From assembly GCA_035485275.1 (NCBI GenBank), contig DATHOE010000036.1, forward strand, positions 1-39,909: a DNA stretch of 39,909 nt. Reading direction: 5' to 3'. This document shows, piece after piece, positions 19,524 through 26,992 of this stretch (positions are counted from its first letter, which is position 1; each line of letters starts with the position of its first letter). Source of the stretch: DAIDJD01 sp035485275. Its GTDB lineage: Bacteria; Oederibacteriota; JAJYGY01; DAIDJD01. The notes under the pieces were generated by a model that saw only the letters and a program-made list of their open reading frames with translations, had not been told where the DNA came from and searched no databases. Position numbers and translations under genes: made by a program.

Positions 19524-20363
19524 TCAAAAATGTAATTTTTGAGCTTTTGGGTTAGCTTCCGGTTGTTGGTTTTCGGCCATCCACTTGAGCGTGAACTCGT
19601 GTGGAGTCAGGCCGTCGAGCGAGCTGTGCGGGCGTTGACGGTTGTAATCCTCACGCCAAGTTTCGATCAGATCTCGTGCTTGGTCGAGGGTGTTGAAGAT
19701 GTGCTGGTTCAGGAACTCGTCCCTGTAGCGACCGTTGAAGTTCTCGATGTAGCAGTTCTGGTTTGGCTTGCCGGGCTGGATGAAGTGAAGGGCCACGTTG
19801 TTTTCGTGCGCCCAGGTATCCAGTGCTCGGCTCACAAACTCGGTCCCGTTGTCGACGATGATCGTTTCGGGGAGCCCGTGAGTTTCCCGAAGCCAGTCCA
19901 AAACTCGTGCGACTCTGGTGCCGGGCAAAGAGAAATCCGCTTCGATCGCCGGCGACAACTTGGTGAAATTGTCCACGATGGTCAAACTGCGGAAGGCTCT
20001 GCCCGTGGCCAGGGTGTCGTAGACGAAATCCATGGACCAGATCTGGTTCGGTCGAACTGGCGCCGCCAGGATATTCTCCCGACGCCCAGAGAGGCGCTTC
20101 CGCTTGCGGCGCCGTACTTGCAGCCCTTCTTCTCGGTACAGGCGTTCGACACGCTTGTGGTTGATGATTACGCCATTCCTGCGCATCATCCGCCATAGGC
20201 GCCTTTGCCCGAAACGAGGTCGTTGGGCCGCCAACTCCCTCAGACGAGCCTTCATCGCGTCGTCGTCGTTGGGAACGGGCTTGAGCCGCTTGGTGGAGCG
20301 TTGGAGGCCGACCAGCTTGCAGGCTCGTCGTTCAGAACGCCCCAGCTCCATTGCCACGTCCAC
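19524..20363 (-). CDS. IS3-family transposase OrfB (DDE integrase domain)
   Basis: 279 aa from a GTG, or longer as the C-terminal part of the OrfAB fusion. The N-terminal region SERRACKLVGLQRS and HKRVERLYREEGLQVRRRKRKR is the HTH_21-like segment of OrfB. The retroviral-integrase core has Asp in MDFVYD, Asp in VDNGTEF and Glu in YIENFNGRYRDE, the DDE triad with the usual 35-residue second spacing. The C-terminus RPHSSLDGLTPHEF is typical. The frame is entered by -1 slippage at the A7 run (20393-20399). No internal stop or frameshift, so the enzyme looks active. Confidence 0.95.
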   Translation of the reverse strand: MDVAMELGRSERRACKLVGLQRSTKRLKPVPNDDDAMKARLRELAAQRPRFGQRRLWRMMRRNGVIINHKRVERLYREEGLQVRRRKRKRLSGRRENILAAPVRPNQIWSMDFVYDTLATGRAFRSLTIVDNFTKLSPAIEADFSLPGTRVARVLDWLRETHGLPETIIVDNGTEFVSRALDTWAHENNVALHFIQPGKPNQNCYIENFNGRYRDEFLNQHIFNTLDQARDLIETWREDYNRQRPHSSLDGLTPHEFTLKWMAENQQPEANPKAQKLHF

Positions 20364-20386
20364 GGCGGCTCTCTTTTGCGGACGGG

Positions 20387-20650
20387 TCAGAATTTTTTTG
20401 CGTTGATCGCCTTCAGAGCCAGAATATCCAGGGCTTGGTCGGCGACCAGGCGCTTGAGCTGGCTGTTCTCACCTTCCAGCTCTTTCATGCGTTTGAGATC
20501 GCTCGGGGTCATACCGCCGTATCGGGACCGCCATTTGTAGATCGTGTTGGCACTGAGCCCGTGCTTCCGGCAGGTTTCGGAGACCTTGCCCGACTCCGCT
20601 TCCCGGAGGATCTCGAAAATCTGGGTTTCGGTGAACCGGCTTTTTTTCAT
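20387..20650 (-). CDS. IS3-family transposase OrfA (HTH and leucine-zipper subunit)
   Basis: 87 aa. Opens KKSRFTETQIFEILREAESG, a helix-turn-helix_8 domain (HGLSANTIYKWRSRYGGM is the recognition part), then a heptad-repeat helix ELEGENSQLKRLVADQALDI used for dimerisation. The last codons run through A AAA AAA (20399-20393); -1 slippage there would bypass the stop at 20387 and fuse OrfA to OrfB. OrfA alone normally represses or modulates transposition. Confidence 0.93.
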   Translation of the reverse strand: MKKSRFTETQIFEILREAESGKVSETCRKHGLSANTIYKWRSRYGGMTPSDLKRMKELEGENSQLKRLVADQALDILALKAINAKKF

Positions 20651-20709
20651 GTGCTGCTCCTTGGTTAGGAATCCTAACCCACGAGCCTCACATTTTCAAA
20701 TGGACCAGA

Positions 20710-20726
20710 TTTTGGGGGTCACGTCG
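20710..20726 (-). repeat. Terminal inverted repeat of the insertion sequence (orfA end)
   Basis: Reverse complement of the left terminal repeat over 17 bp, followed by CGGC at 20727-20730. Confidence 0.85.
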
Positions 20727-20874
20727 CGGCGAACACCCTATGTCCGCATCCTCACGGAGCACCATACTTTTCAATGCACTATGGCCAATTTTACCGTTTC
20801 AGCTGGGATCATTCCCCCGCCACAATCCTTGAACTACCTCTACCCCTTGCCCCGCTTCAATGGGACCACAGCAT

Positions 20875-21464
20875 CTATTTTCTTGCACCTCCGACAAGTC
20901 CATCTGCTATCTCGCCTTCGTGTCTTTTCAGGTATTTATCTGCAATCTGGCCAATAGAAATTTTGTTGATTTTGATGATACGGATCCTACCCAAAGGAAT
21001 TCTTAAATCTCCTTCAATGTTCCTACTTAGCTCAACATGAACATTTCCAAAAAATGCGTCAATCAATTCGTATGGAGCAATACTCGATCCATCTCTTTTT
21101 TCTCGAACGACCCGGTGTTTAATCACGACAACTTTAAAAAATGGAGGAAAATTATTTTTAAGCCAAACAAGATATAATGACGGTGTTGTACCCGGATTAT
21201 CTGCGACCTGTCTTATAAATTTAATGCATTGGCAATCGGACTGCTTAGCAGGGTCCCCCCAGCCGCGCTCTTTGCACAACGCTAATTGAAATTCAACTTC
21301 TGCCTCGTCCCCTTCGCCATTTGCCTCATTGTATTCAAGCACAGTCGGAATATGATCACGGGCAAATAAACCAGCATACCAATTCAAATCAGTGGTCATG
21401 CCCGTACAAAAGCCTGGCGGCATTCCAAAAAAAACACAGCGAACATGATCCAAAATTTATTCAT
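20875..21464 (-). pseudogene. Probable secreted protein, frame broken at an 8-base homopolymer
   Basis: A 192-codon frame (21453-20875) starts only at a TTG with no ribosome binding site. A better start exists 11 bp upstream in another frame: ATG at 21464 with GAGGTGG just before it, encoding MNKFWIMFAVFF, a good signal-peptide core, which then hits a stop. The two frames would join if the run of eight T on the coding strand (21434-21427) had nine: the protein would read MNKFWIMFAVFFF then GMPPGFCTG. So either one base was lost (pseudogene) or the run is miscounted. The body has four Cys in the first ~75 residues and ends in a polar Lys/Arg-rich helix. No family recognised. It directly follows the fragment at 21473-21625, so a periplasmic partner or immunity protein is possible. 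Confidence 0.55.
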
Positions 21465-21472
21465 TTTCCACC

Positions 21473-21625
21473 TCACTGGGTCACTTGAAGGGTATTATCT
21501 CCCGCATTCACTGCAGCGTTCAAAGCTCCCTCCAGTCCGGCGGTGTCGCCACAAGTCGCACCAACGCAACCAGCAGTCCCTGGCGTACCACCATCCGGGT
21601 GAATCATCCACGCCCGCAGTTTCAA
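21473..21625 (-). pseudogene. Fragment with L,D-transpeptidase-like His/Gly-Cys motif
   Basis: A 50-codon minus-strand frame, locally GC-richer than its surroundings, encodes MIHPDGGTPGTAGCVGATC, then GLEGALNAAVNAGDNTLQV and a stop. The motif (His-Pro-Asp-Gly, about ten residues, Gly-Cys-hydrophobic-Gly) is the pattern seen at the catalytic His and Cys of YkuD/DUF2778-type L,D-transpeptidase-fold enzymes that act on peptidoglycan, including some exported effectors. The rest of the domain is missing upstream, where the 78-aa membrane protein gene ends. The stop is followed 4 bp later by the ribosome binding site of the next gene. I infer the orphaned 3' end of a toxin-like gene; assignment is by motif only. 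Confidence 0.45.
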
Positions 21626-21858
21626 TCATGATATGACCTAAAAAATGGAGCCAACGAAAAAATAGCTAAAATAACAAAAATCAAACCCTGCAATATAATA
21701 ATGCATTTACCAAAATTTTTCTTGAAGTTGTCTCCATAATATCCACCGCTCAAGGAGTTGAAAAATAAATATAACTTTTCAGCAAAAATAATTTCTAAAA
21801 TTCCAATAACTAGAATTGAAAAAGAAACTATTGCGCCTTCATCTGGAGTTAGCTTCAT
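21622..21858 (-). CDS. Small membrane protein, two transmembrane segments
   Basis: 78 aa. Two hydrophobic segments (about residues 10-30, IVSFSILVIGILEIIFA, and 52-70, IIILQGLIFVILAIFSLAPFF) are joined by a polar, aromatic loop. The ATG overlaps the stop of the preceding gene (ATGA), so the pair is translationally coupled. Base composition is far more AT-rich than the rest of the window. No family recognised. Size and coupling resemble small membrane immunity proteins, but this is inference. Confidence 0.65.
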   Translation of the reverse strand: MKLTPDEGAIVSFSILVIGILEIIFAEKLYLFFNSLSGGYYGDNFKKNFGKCIIILQGLIFVILAIFSLAPFFRSYHD

Positions 21859-22190
21859 ACTTCCGCTCCAAACCGAGAAAGATGTAATGAAACTTCATGT
21901 ACACGGATATCCAGAATTGTCAAAAGAATTTCACTGGCCACCAAGGCTCCCTCCAACAGGCAAACCAATTCCCACCCCAACCGAGACATGTCTATATCTG
22001 GGAATAATTTCATGACCTCTCCAGTGATAACTAGGCCAAGTGTCAAAGAACCGATTGCCACCCAAACCAAGAGATTGGTAAAAAAATTATATGAATTATC
22101 ACTCGGATCGAGTGACTCTCTTTTAATAAGAAAGTAACGAAACAAAAAAAATAGCGCTATCCCCATTGGAACCGCACAGAGATACCCCAT
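21855..22190 (-). CDS. Small polytopic membrane protein
   Basis: 111 aa. I chose the ATG at 22190, preceded by GAGGAG 6 nt upstream; a longer frame (to 22304) has no such site and overlaps the preceding gene. Hydrophobic segments: residues ~4-21 (LCAVPMGIALFFLFRYFL), ~37-56 (LLVWVAIGSLTLGLVITGEV) and a third around 72-92 (WELVCLLEGALVASEILLTIL). It begins 16 bp after the 118-aa gene and ends overlapping the 78-aa gene. AT-rich codon use suggests transfer. Function unknown. Confidence 0.7.
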   Translation of the reverse strand: MGYLCAVPMGIALFFLFRYFLIKRESLDPSDNSYNFFTNLLVWVAIGSLTLGLVITGEVMKLFPDIDMSRLGWELVCLLEGALVASEILLTILDIRVHEVSLHLSRFGAEV

Positions 22191-22206
22191 ATTTTTCTCC
22201 TCGAAA

Positions 22207-22563
22207 TTATCGTTTACAGGGTTGATTGCCTTCTCGCTTACTATGGAAAAGACTTTCAGTGATTCTGTCCGTCGTCCAACCGAAAACCCCTCCGAATAGG
22301 TCATTTAGGTTTCTCCCAATATCCCCTAAATTACCACTCAGAGAATACTGTGGAATTGGCGAAAAATTATTCTCAGTGCTATCAAATGGGTCGGCAGTAT
22401 AGGTTGTATCAACACCTCCAAGTCCTTCGGCCGCCTCTCCTAAGGCCAACAAACCGTTTACGCCAGCAGCAATAATGTGATGCCGATATTTCCAGGGCGG
22501 CCTGACAGTCCCCTGCCGAATCTCAGCGAAAGAATGCTCGAGTCGAAAAAAATCCCAACTCAC
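22207..22563 (-). CDS. Unrecognised protein, possibly the tail of a larger broken gene
   Basis: 118 codons from a GTG directly after a TAA and without a ribosome binding site. The content (HHIIAAGVNGLLALGEAAEGLG, then a Gly/Asn/Asp/Ser-rich stretch and LNDLFGGVFGWTTDRITES) looks like a natural protein with a short hydrophobic helix, reminiscent of linkers near the C-termini of large exported toxins, but I cannot assign a family. Another frame, open upstream and passing an ATG at 22582, would join this one if the seven-A run at 22546-22552 were one base shorter. This is a second homopolymer-linked break close to the one at 21427. It leads the coupled group of small membrane genes. Confidence 0.45.
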   Translation of the reverse strand: MSWDFFRLEHSFAEIRQGTVRPPWKYRHHIIAAGVNGLLALGEAAEGLGGVDTTYTADPFDSTENNFSPIPQYSLSGNLGDIGRNLNDLFGGVFGWTTDRITESLFHSKREGNQPCKR

Positions 22564-22690
22564 TTAGGGACGCTATATTCATGGGAGTGCTCCGGTTGTA
22601 GCTGGCATTTGTCGTTCTGACAGCTTTGCTACACCCTTCCAGGACCGATATTTCGTCTCAGGGGCGGCTCCATTCCGCAAAAAAGCCATA

Positions 22691-24100
22691 TTATCCCGGT
22701 CGTCGGGACGGCACAGCGCCGGAATATAGCCACAATTCCGTACCTGGCCCGCGGAGCACCTGGGAAGGCGATCCCAAGGTGGTGCGGATAGCCTGGGGGT
22801 CCAATCCACCCGGCACCACGAACTGGACCTTGGTACCGGACGAGAAAACGCCGCGATCCACCATCCAGACATAGGGCTGCAGGCGCCCCGATACCACAGT
22901 GGCCGGGGCGACTTGCAGATCCCCCTCGCTCAGGACATTCAGTTGTCTCGCGGAATCATAGTCCGCCAAACCGGACTTGAGCCCGCGCGGAGCAAGCTGG
23001 GCCTGCACCCATTGGACTCGGCCCAGGACCGGAAGCGCCAGGGGCCTCAAAGAATCCAGGTACAGGAGCCCGAACAACCCGGCCGCAAGCAACGGCAAAG
23101 GCTTCCCTTCCAGCATCCTGCTCAGCTCCAAGGGAAGCAGGGGAACACTCAGCCAGATGAAGGCGATGAAATAACGGCCGGTGAACTGGCCCCCCAGGGC
23201 GGACACCCCGAAGCCCGACAGGACCATCAGGGCCACGGCAAGCGCGAACCATCCGTCCAAAGGGCGCGTCCTGAAGCGGCCCAGCAGCAGGACCAGGACC
23301 GCGGCGCCCAAGACAGCGGCCCAGGAAGGGCTCTTGAACGCGGCCAGGGCCTGGGCCGTGAAAGCATCCAGCATTGCGGCCCCGTGTCCCGCGAAGTAGG
23401 ACCACTGGAAATGGGCGATCTGCATGCCCAAACGCTTCCAGTACCAAAGCGTCGCGTAACGGACTCCCACGGACAAGGCCGCCGCCGACCAAATACGGCG
23501 TCGGGCTTTGCCGCTCAGGCCCAAACTGAGGGTCAAAGCCGGAAGCAGCACCCATGCCGGGACGATCTGGTCGGAGGCCCAGGTCAGGCCGGTCCATAAA
23601 GCGGCCCAAAGCACCGCTATCCAGGAGGATAGACGCTTGTCCTGCCCCAGTGCCCAGGTCAAGAAAGCCAGGCAGCACAGCAGGGCGCCGCCGTGGTATC
23701 CCGGAACCAGGGCCCCGTCCAATCCGTTGGCGCCGTTCAGAAAGGGCAGCAGAAGGAGCAGGCCGGCCGCGGCATAGGCGCGGGCGGCGGAACCGTCCAA
23801 ATTCCAAAGGCGCTTCATCAGCCGGGCGAGGAACCACCACACAAGAAAACCGAAAATCATGCCGCAGCAGGCCTGGCGACCGACGGGATCCGGGCAGCAC
23901 TGCGCCGATATCCCGTAGATCAGGACGTCCGGAAACAGGTAGGGCTGCGGGCCCATGGTCCAAGCGCCGAGATGCCCGCCGCTTTGGAGCCTGTTCCAAA
24001 GGTCGGCCACGACCAGGGCGTCCCCGTCCAGGGCCAGGTGGACCCCCAACCAGGCTTTTAGGGCCGCCAACCAAAGGAATCCGAAGAGCCAACCCAACAT
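22691..24100 (-). CDS. Polytopic membrane protein, GT-C glycosyltransferase-like
   Basis: 469 aa with GAGGTGG about 7 nt before the ATG. About ten hydrophobic segments cover residues 1-360; the C-terminal ~100 residues (after VLGRVQWVQAQL) are soluble and rich in beta strands. The first periplasmic loop has LDGDALVVADLW, with acidic residues after the first membrane segment as in GT-C enzymes, but the classic DxD is not exact. These enzymes transfer sugars from lipid carriers in the cell envelope. The family call is tentative. It lies directly beside the truncated tRNA, at normal GC, and ends 127 bp from the AT-rich patch. Confidence 0.55.
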   Translation of the reverse strand: MLGWLFGFLWLAALKAWLGVHLALDGDALVVADLWNRLQSGGHLGAWTMGPQPYLFPDVLIYGISAQCCPDPVGRQACCGMIFGFLVWWFLARLMKRLWNLDGSAARAYAAAGLLLLLPFLNGANGLDGALVPGYHGGALLCCLAFLTWALGQDKRLSSWIAVLWAALWTGLTWASDQIVPAWVLLPALTLSLGLSGKARRRIWSAAALSVGVRYATLWYWKRLGMQIAHFQWSYFAGHGAAMLDAFTAQALAAFKSPSWAAVLGAAVLVLLLGRFRTRPLDGWFALAVALMVLSGFGVSALGGQFTGRYFIAFIWLSVPLLPLELSRMLEGKPLPLLAAGLFGLLYLDSLRPLALPVLGRVQWVQAQLAPRGLKSGLADYDSARQLNVLSEGDLQVAPATVVSGRLQPYVWMVDRGVFSSGTKVQFVVPGGLDPQAIRTTLGSPSQVLRGPGTELWLYSGAVPSRRPG

Positions 24101-24151
24101 CCGTCCACCACCTCAATTGCGGTTCTGCCATTGGAGCCGAAAAACGGCATT

Positions 24152-24190
24152 TTAGAAATCTGCTGCTCTATCCAGCTGAGCTACGGGACC
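24152..24190 (-). pseudogene. 5' half of a tRNA-Arg(UCU) gene, cut after the anticodon loop
   Basis: On the minus strand the 39 bases are: acceptor strand GGTCCCG, TA, a D arm GCTC-AGCTGGATA-GAGC, A, anticodon 5' stem GCAGA and loop TTTCTAA (anticodon TCT). The expected stem partner TCTGC, the variable loop, the T arm and CGGGACC are absent; the sequence continues AATGCCG instead. The break is exactly at the end of the anticodon loop, a preferred crossover position for tyrosine recombinases that insert into tRNA genes. It is therefore a likely attachment-site remnant. Confidence 0.8.
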
Positions 24191-24580
24191 TTGGCGTTTA
24201 CGGGCCTTTTTGAGTTCGCTCTATCTGCCAGAAGCCTGAGGTAACACCTGAGTACCAAGATTTTGAACCGAACTCCAGGTTTCCCTCATAAGAGACGCAG
24301 TATCCCCAAGTTGCCTGTGGCCTTCAACCTGATCCTTTTCCGCCCGCAAACAGCGTTGGCTGCGGTATGGATCATCGCCCGGGTGGCGCGGCGACTGCCC
24401 ACGAACTCCTTGAACGCGGTCGTGCGGTGCCGGTGCAGGTCTTCAGAGTTGATTCGGTTTGAGCCTTTTTTTGCCGGAAGCCGAACCAGGGGCCTCAAAC
24501 GGCGTTCCATCTGGCTCCCACTCCCGTTTAAACGTTATATCGAGTCAGCCATTTGCGGGCCAGTTCCTTGAACAGCGTGT
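24191..24580. other. 390-bp stretch without a recognisable gene
   Basis: Between the truncated tRNA and the acyltransferase stop. Minus-strand frames of about 70 codons (e.g. 24510-24286) resemble nothing I know, lack ribosome binding sites and look like decayed coding sequence. An imperfect inverted repeat (GTTTGAG...CTCAAAC, about 24459-24503) could act as the acyltransferase terminator but has a long loop. Confidence 0.4.
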
Positions 24581-25687
24581 TCACCCCGCCGGCGCGAAAA
24601 TACGGGAAAGCCGACGCCGTACAGGGCCGTCCCATACCTGGTCGAGCCAGCCAGCCAGGGCCACGACTGCCGCCATGGCGGCGAGACCCAGCATGGGCGA
24701 TCCCGATGGAGATAAATGTAGGGCCGCAAAGGCCCAATAGCTAAGCAATAAAATTTGCACGTGCAAAATATAGATGCCGTAGCTGGTGGCCCCCAGAAAA
24801 GCCAAGAACCCGGTCTGACGGTCCCCGGATGACTCGCTGACCGCACCCAGGAGGACGCAGCAAGGAAGCAGGACCAGCACAGCGACCATCTCATAGACCG
24901 GCCGCCATGCCAAGGACGGCTCCGCGCTGAGCACCAGAAAGGCCAGCAACAACACAATCCAGGGATTCAATTTCGGTACCTTGACCTTGTCCATCCGCTG
25001 TATCACCAGGCCCAGGCCGAAGGAGTAGAGGACCCTGCAGGTTCCAAACCCGGCCTGGATCCAACCCCAGGACATTCCGCCGTTGCTGCCGCCGGCATTC
25101 ACCAGATAGGCGAACCCGACGCCGGCCAGGACCACCACTGTTCCCAGAATGACCGGCCTCAAAAAGGCCTTTAGCCGCGCCCATAACAGGTTCACCAGCA
25201 GTTCATAGGCCAGGGTCCATGCCGGCAAGAGGGGATACAATAGGGGGGTAAAGGGGGTGGGCAGCATCAATACGGTGAGAACGCCGCAGCCGAAGAGGGC
25301 GCCGGGGGTCCACCCAAGGGTGTTGCCGCCATACCGCATGTCGAAGAACCGCAGCGCAATGGCCAGCACGGCACCGACGGCGTAGAGGGGATAAAAACGT
25401 ATTATGCGTATCTTCAAAAAACCTGACAGGCTTAGGCCAGCCTCCAGGCGTCCCGAGTAGGCGTCGGCGATGACCACCCCGCTGAGGACGTAAAACAGGT
25501 CGACCGCGAGAAAGCCTTCGTAAAAATGGTATCCGAAATAGCGCATTGGGGCGGAAAGGCCGACATGGAAGAGCATCACCATAAGGGCTCCCACGCCCCT
25601 GAGGCCGTCCAAGGTATAGAAGCGACGATGGGAGACTAATTTGGCGCCGTCCCTTAAGGGCGCATGCGTGGACGCCCCCGTGCCCAT
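24581..25687 (-). CDS. Acyltransferase family 3 membrane protein (OafA/YrhL type)
   Basis: 368 aa. Signature near the N-terminus: RRFYTLDGLRGVGALMVMLFH (Arg and the catalytic His; quoted in part), then FLAVDLFYVLSGVVI and KIRIIRFYPLYA. About ten hydrophobic segments follow, ending with GATSYGIYILHVQILL, the family's penultimate-helix motif. These proteins transfer acetyl or other acyl groups to exported sugars such as O-antigen or exopolysaccharide. I chose the ATG at 25687, preceded by AAGGGG, rather than the open frame 40 codons longer. It resembles the neighbour at 25900-26973 throughout, so the two are tandem paralogues. Confidence 0.9.
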   Translation of the reverse strand: MGTGASTHAPLRDGAKLVSHRRFYTLDGLRGVGALMVMLFHVGLSAPMRYFGYHFYEGFLAVDLFYVLSGVVIADAYSGRLEAGLSLSGFLKIRIIRFYPLYAVGAVLAIALRFFDMRYGGNTLGWTPGALFGCGVLTVLMLPTPFTPLLYPLLPAWTLAYELLVNLLWARLKAFLRPVILGTVVVLAGVGFAYLVNAGGSNGGMSWGWIQAGFGTCRVLYSFGLGLVIQRMDKVKVPKLNPWIVLLLAFLVLSAEPSLAWRPVYEMVAVLVLLPCCVLLGAVSESSGDRQTGFLAFLGATSYGIYILHVQILLLSYWAFAALHLSPSGSPMLGLAAMAAVVALAGWLDQVWDGPVRRRLSRIFAPAG

Positions 25688-25899
25688 CAATACCCCTTCG
25701 TCGCGATGTATGCCGTGATCATTTCGTAATTCCTTGGATAGTGTGAACGCAGGTCGAATACTGTCATGTTTCAAGAGAGGCCTACACCAAGAAGCAGGGT
25801 GCCCCAATTTTTTTGGACTTTCCTGCGGCTAGTTTTCCAATCCGGGTCTAGCTCCCAGCAAATTCGCCATCTCGGAAAAAATCCGGCGGCTTTCCCCGA

Positions 25900-26973
25900 C
25901 TAGGGCAGCGCGAACATTGCCTTGGAACGCCCGGCCAACCAACGCCGGACCGGCAGATCATAGGCCCGCCCCAGGCCGTCGGCCAGCAGAACGACCAGCC
26001 CCATGGTCGCCACCGCGAACCAGAAACCGGGCGTCGGGCCAAGGGGCGCAAGCAGCCTGTAGCACAGGGCCACCACCGGCAGGTGCAGCATGTAGATCCC
26101 GTAACTGGCGTCGCCGAAAAAGGCGAAGCCCCGCGATTCCCATCGATACAGGGGCTCGCTGTTGGAGGCCAAGAGCACGACCATCGGCAGGACCACCAGC
26201 ACGGCGCAGAGGTCGAAGCCGGAGCCGAAACGGGCGGGATCCGCGGTCAGGACCGCCAGAGCCAGGCCCAGCGGGATCCACGGATTCACCCCAAACGGAA
26301 AACCCCTGCGGAAACGGCTGATGAACAGCCCCATCCCGAAGGAGTACAGGATCCGGCAGCTCGCCATCCCCACGGAGTCCCTGCTCCACACCGAATCCGT
26401 GTTCACGCTGACCGAACGCGCCAGAACCAGGTACAGCATCCCGCAGGCGGCCGCGGCCACGACGAGCGCAAGGCCCGCGGCGCGGACCTTGGGGCGCAGG
26501 AGGGCCCAGGCCAGGTTCACCAGAAGTTCGTAGGCCAGGGACCAGGCCGCGATGAGCAGGGGATAGAGGCTGATGAAGCCGAGCAGGGGCGGCGTCGGCA
26601 GAAGGAGGGCCGAAAAAGCCAGGCTGCCGGCCAGGTCGCCCGGGTTCCAGTCGGGGTTGTGGGCCCCGAAACGGCTGGCCAGGACCCCGGCCAGCAGGCC
26701 CAGGAGGGTGGAGATCGCGTAGAACGGATACAGGCGGATGAAGCGGATCGCCATGAAGCCGCCCACGCTCAGGCGGGCCGCCAGGCGCTCCCCGTAGGCT
26801 TCGGCGAGGACCAGCCCGCTCAGGACAAAAAACAGGTCGACCGCAAGGCAGCCGTGGGGGCAGAAGGACCGCAGGTAGTCGTTGTGGAAGGCCATCACGG
26901 TCAAGGCCCCCAGTCCGCGCAGGGCGTCGACCGTCATGAAACGATGGGTGCGCATCCCTGTCATTTCCGGCAT
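25900..26973 (-). CDS. Acyltransferase family 3 membrane protein (OafA/YrhL type)
   Basis: 357 aa. HRFMTVDALRGLGALTVMAF then His opens the family domain; CLAVDLFFVLSGLVLAEAYG, IRFIRLYPFYAIS and GDASYGIYMLHLPVVAL are the other family blocks. About ten membrane segments. The ATG at 26973 has GAGGA 4 nt upstream; a longer frame to 27036 is open but overlaps the STAS-like gene stop. It begins 19 bp after that gene and is likely in its operon. Shared phrases with the downstream copy (LLPTP, LPAWTLAYELLVNL-like, RILYSFGMGL) show recent common origin. Confidence 0.9.
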   Translation of the reverse strand: MPEMTGMRTHRFMTVDALRGLGALTVMAFHNDYLRSFCPHGCLAVDLFFVLSGLVLAEAYGERLAARLSVGGFMAIRFIRLYPFYAISTLLGLLAGVLASRFGAHNPDWNPGDLAGSLAFSALLLPTPPLLGFISLYPLLIAAWSLAYELLVNLAWALLRPKVRAAGLALVVAAAACGMLYLVLARSVSVNTDSVWSRDSVGMASCRILYSFGMGLFISRFRRGFPFGVNPWIPLGLALAVLTADPARFGSGFDLCAVLVVLPMVVLLASNSEPLYRWESRGFAFFGDASYGIYMLHLPVVALCYRLLAPLGPTPGFWFAVATMGLVVLLADGLGRAYDLPVRRWLAGRSKAMFALP

Positions 26974-26992
26974 AGGTCCTCGGAGGTACTTC

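Larger units (their letters stand above)
19498..20726 (-). mobile_element. IS3-family insertion sequence, IS407-group-like, apparently intact
   Basis: 1229 bp bounded by perfect 17-bp inverted repeats (19498-19514 and 20710-20726, CGACGTGACCCCCAAAA), with imperfect pairing continuing inward. CGGC flanks both ends (19494-19497, 20727-20730), a 4-bp target duplication as expected for the IS407 group. It carries orfA and orfB in two frames with an A7 slippery run between them, and a complete DDE transposase. Assignment to the IS407 group rests on size, target-site length and protein style. The exact outer boundary could be a few bases inward if the ends are taken at TGACC. Confidence 0.9.

Noticed and set aside
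19210..19527. A 105-codon frame reaching into the insertion sequence
   Set aside because: Its first codons are IS sequence. Without the IS the frame meets a stop just upstream, and it has no ribosome binding site or recognised homologue.
22579..22872. A 97-codon frame overlapping the end of the GT-C-like gene
   Set aside because: Most of it is the alternate frame of that gene; only the last ~35 codons are separate, and they show no recognisable content.
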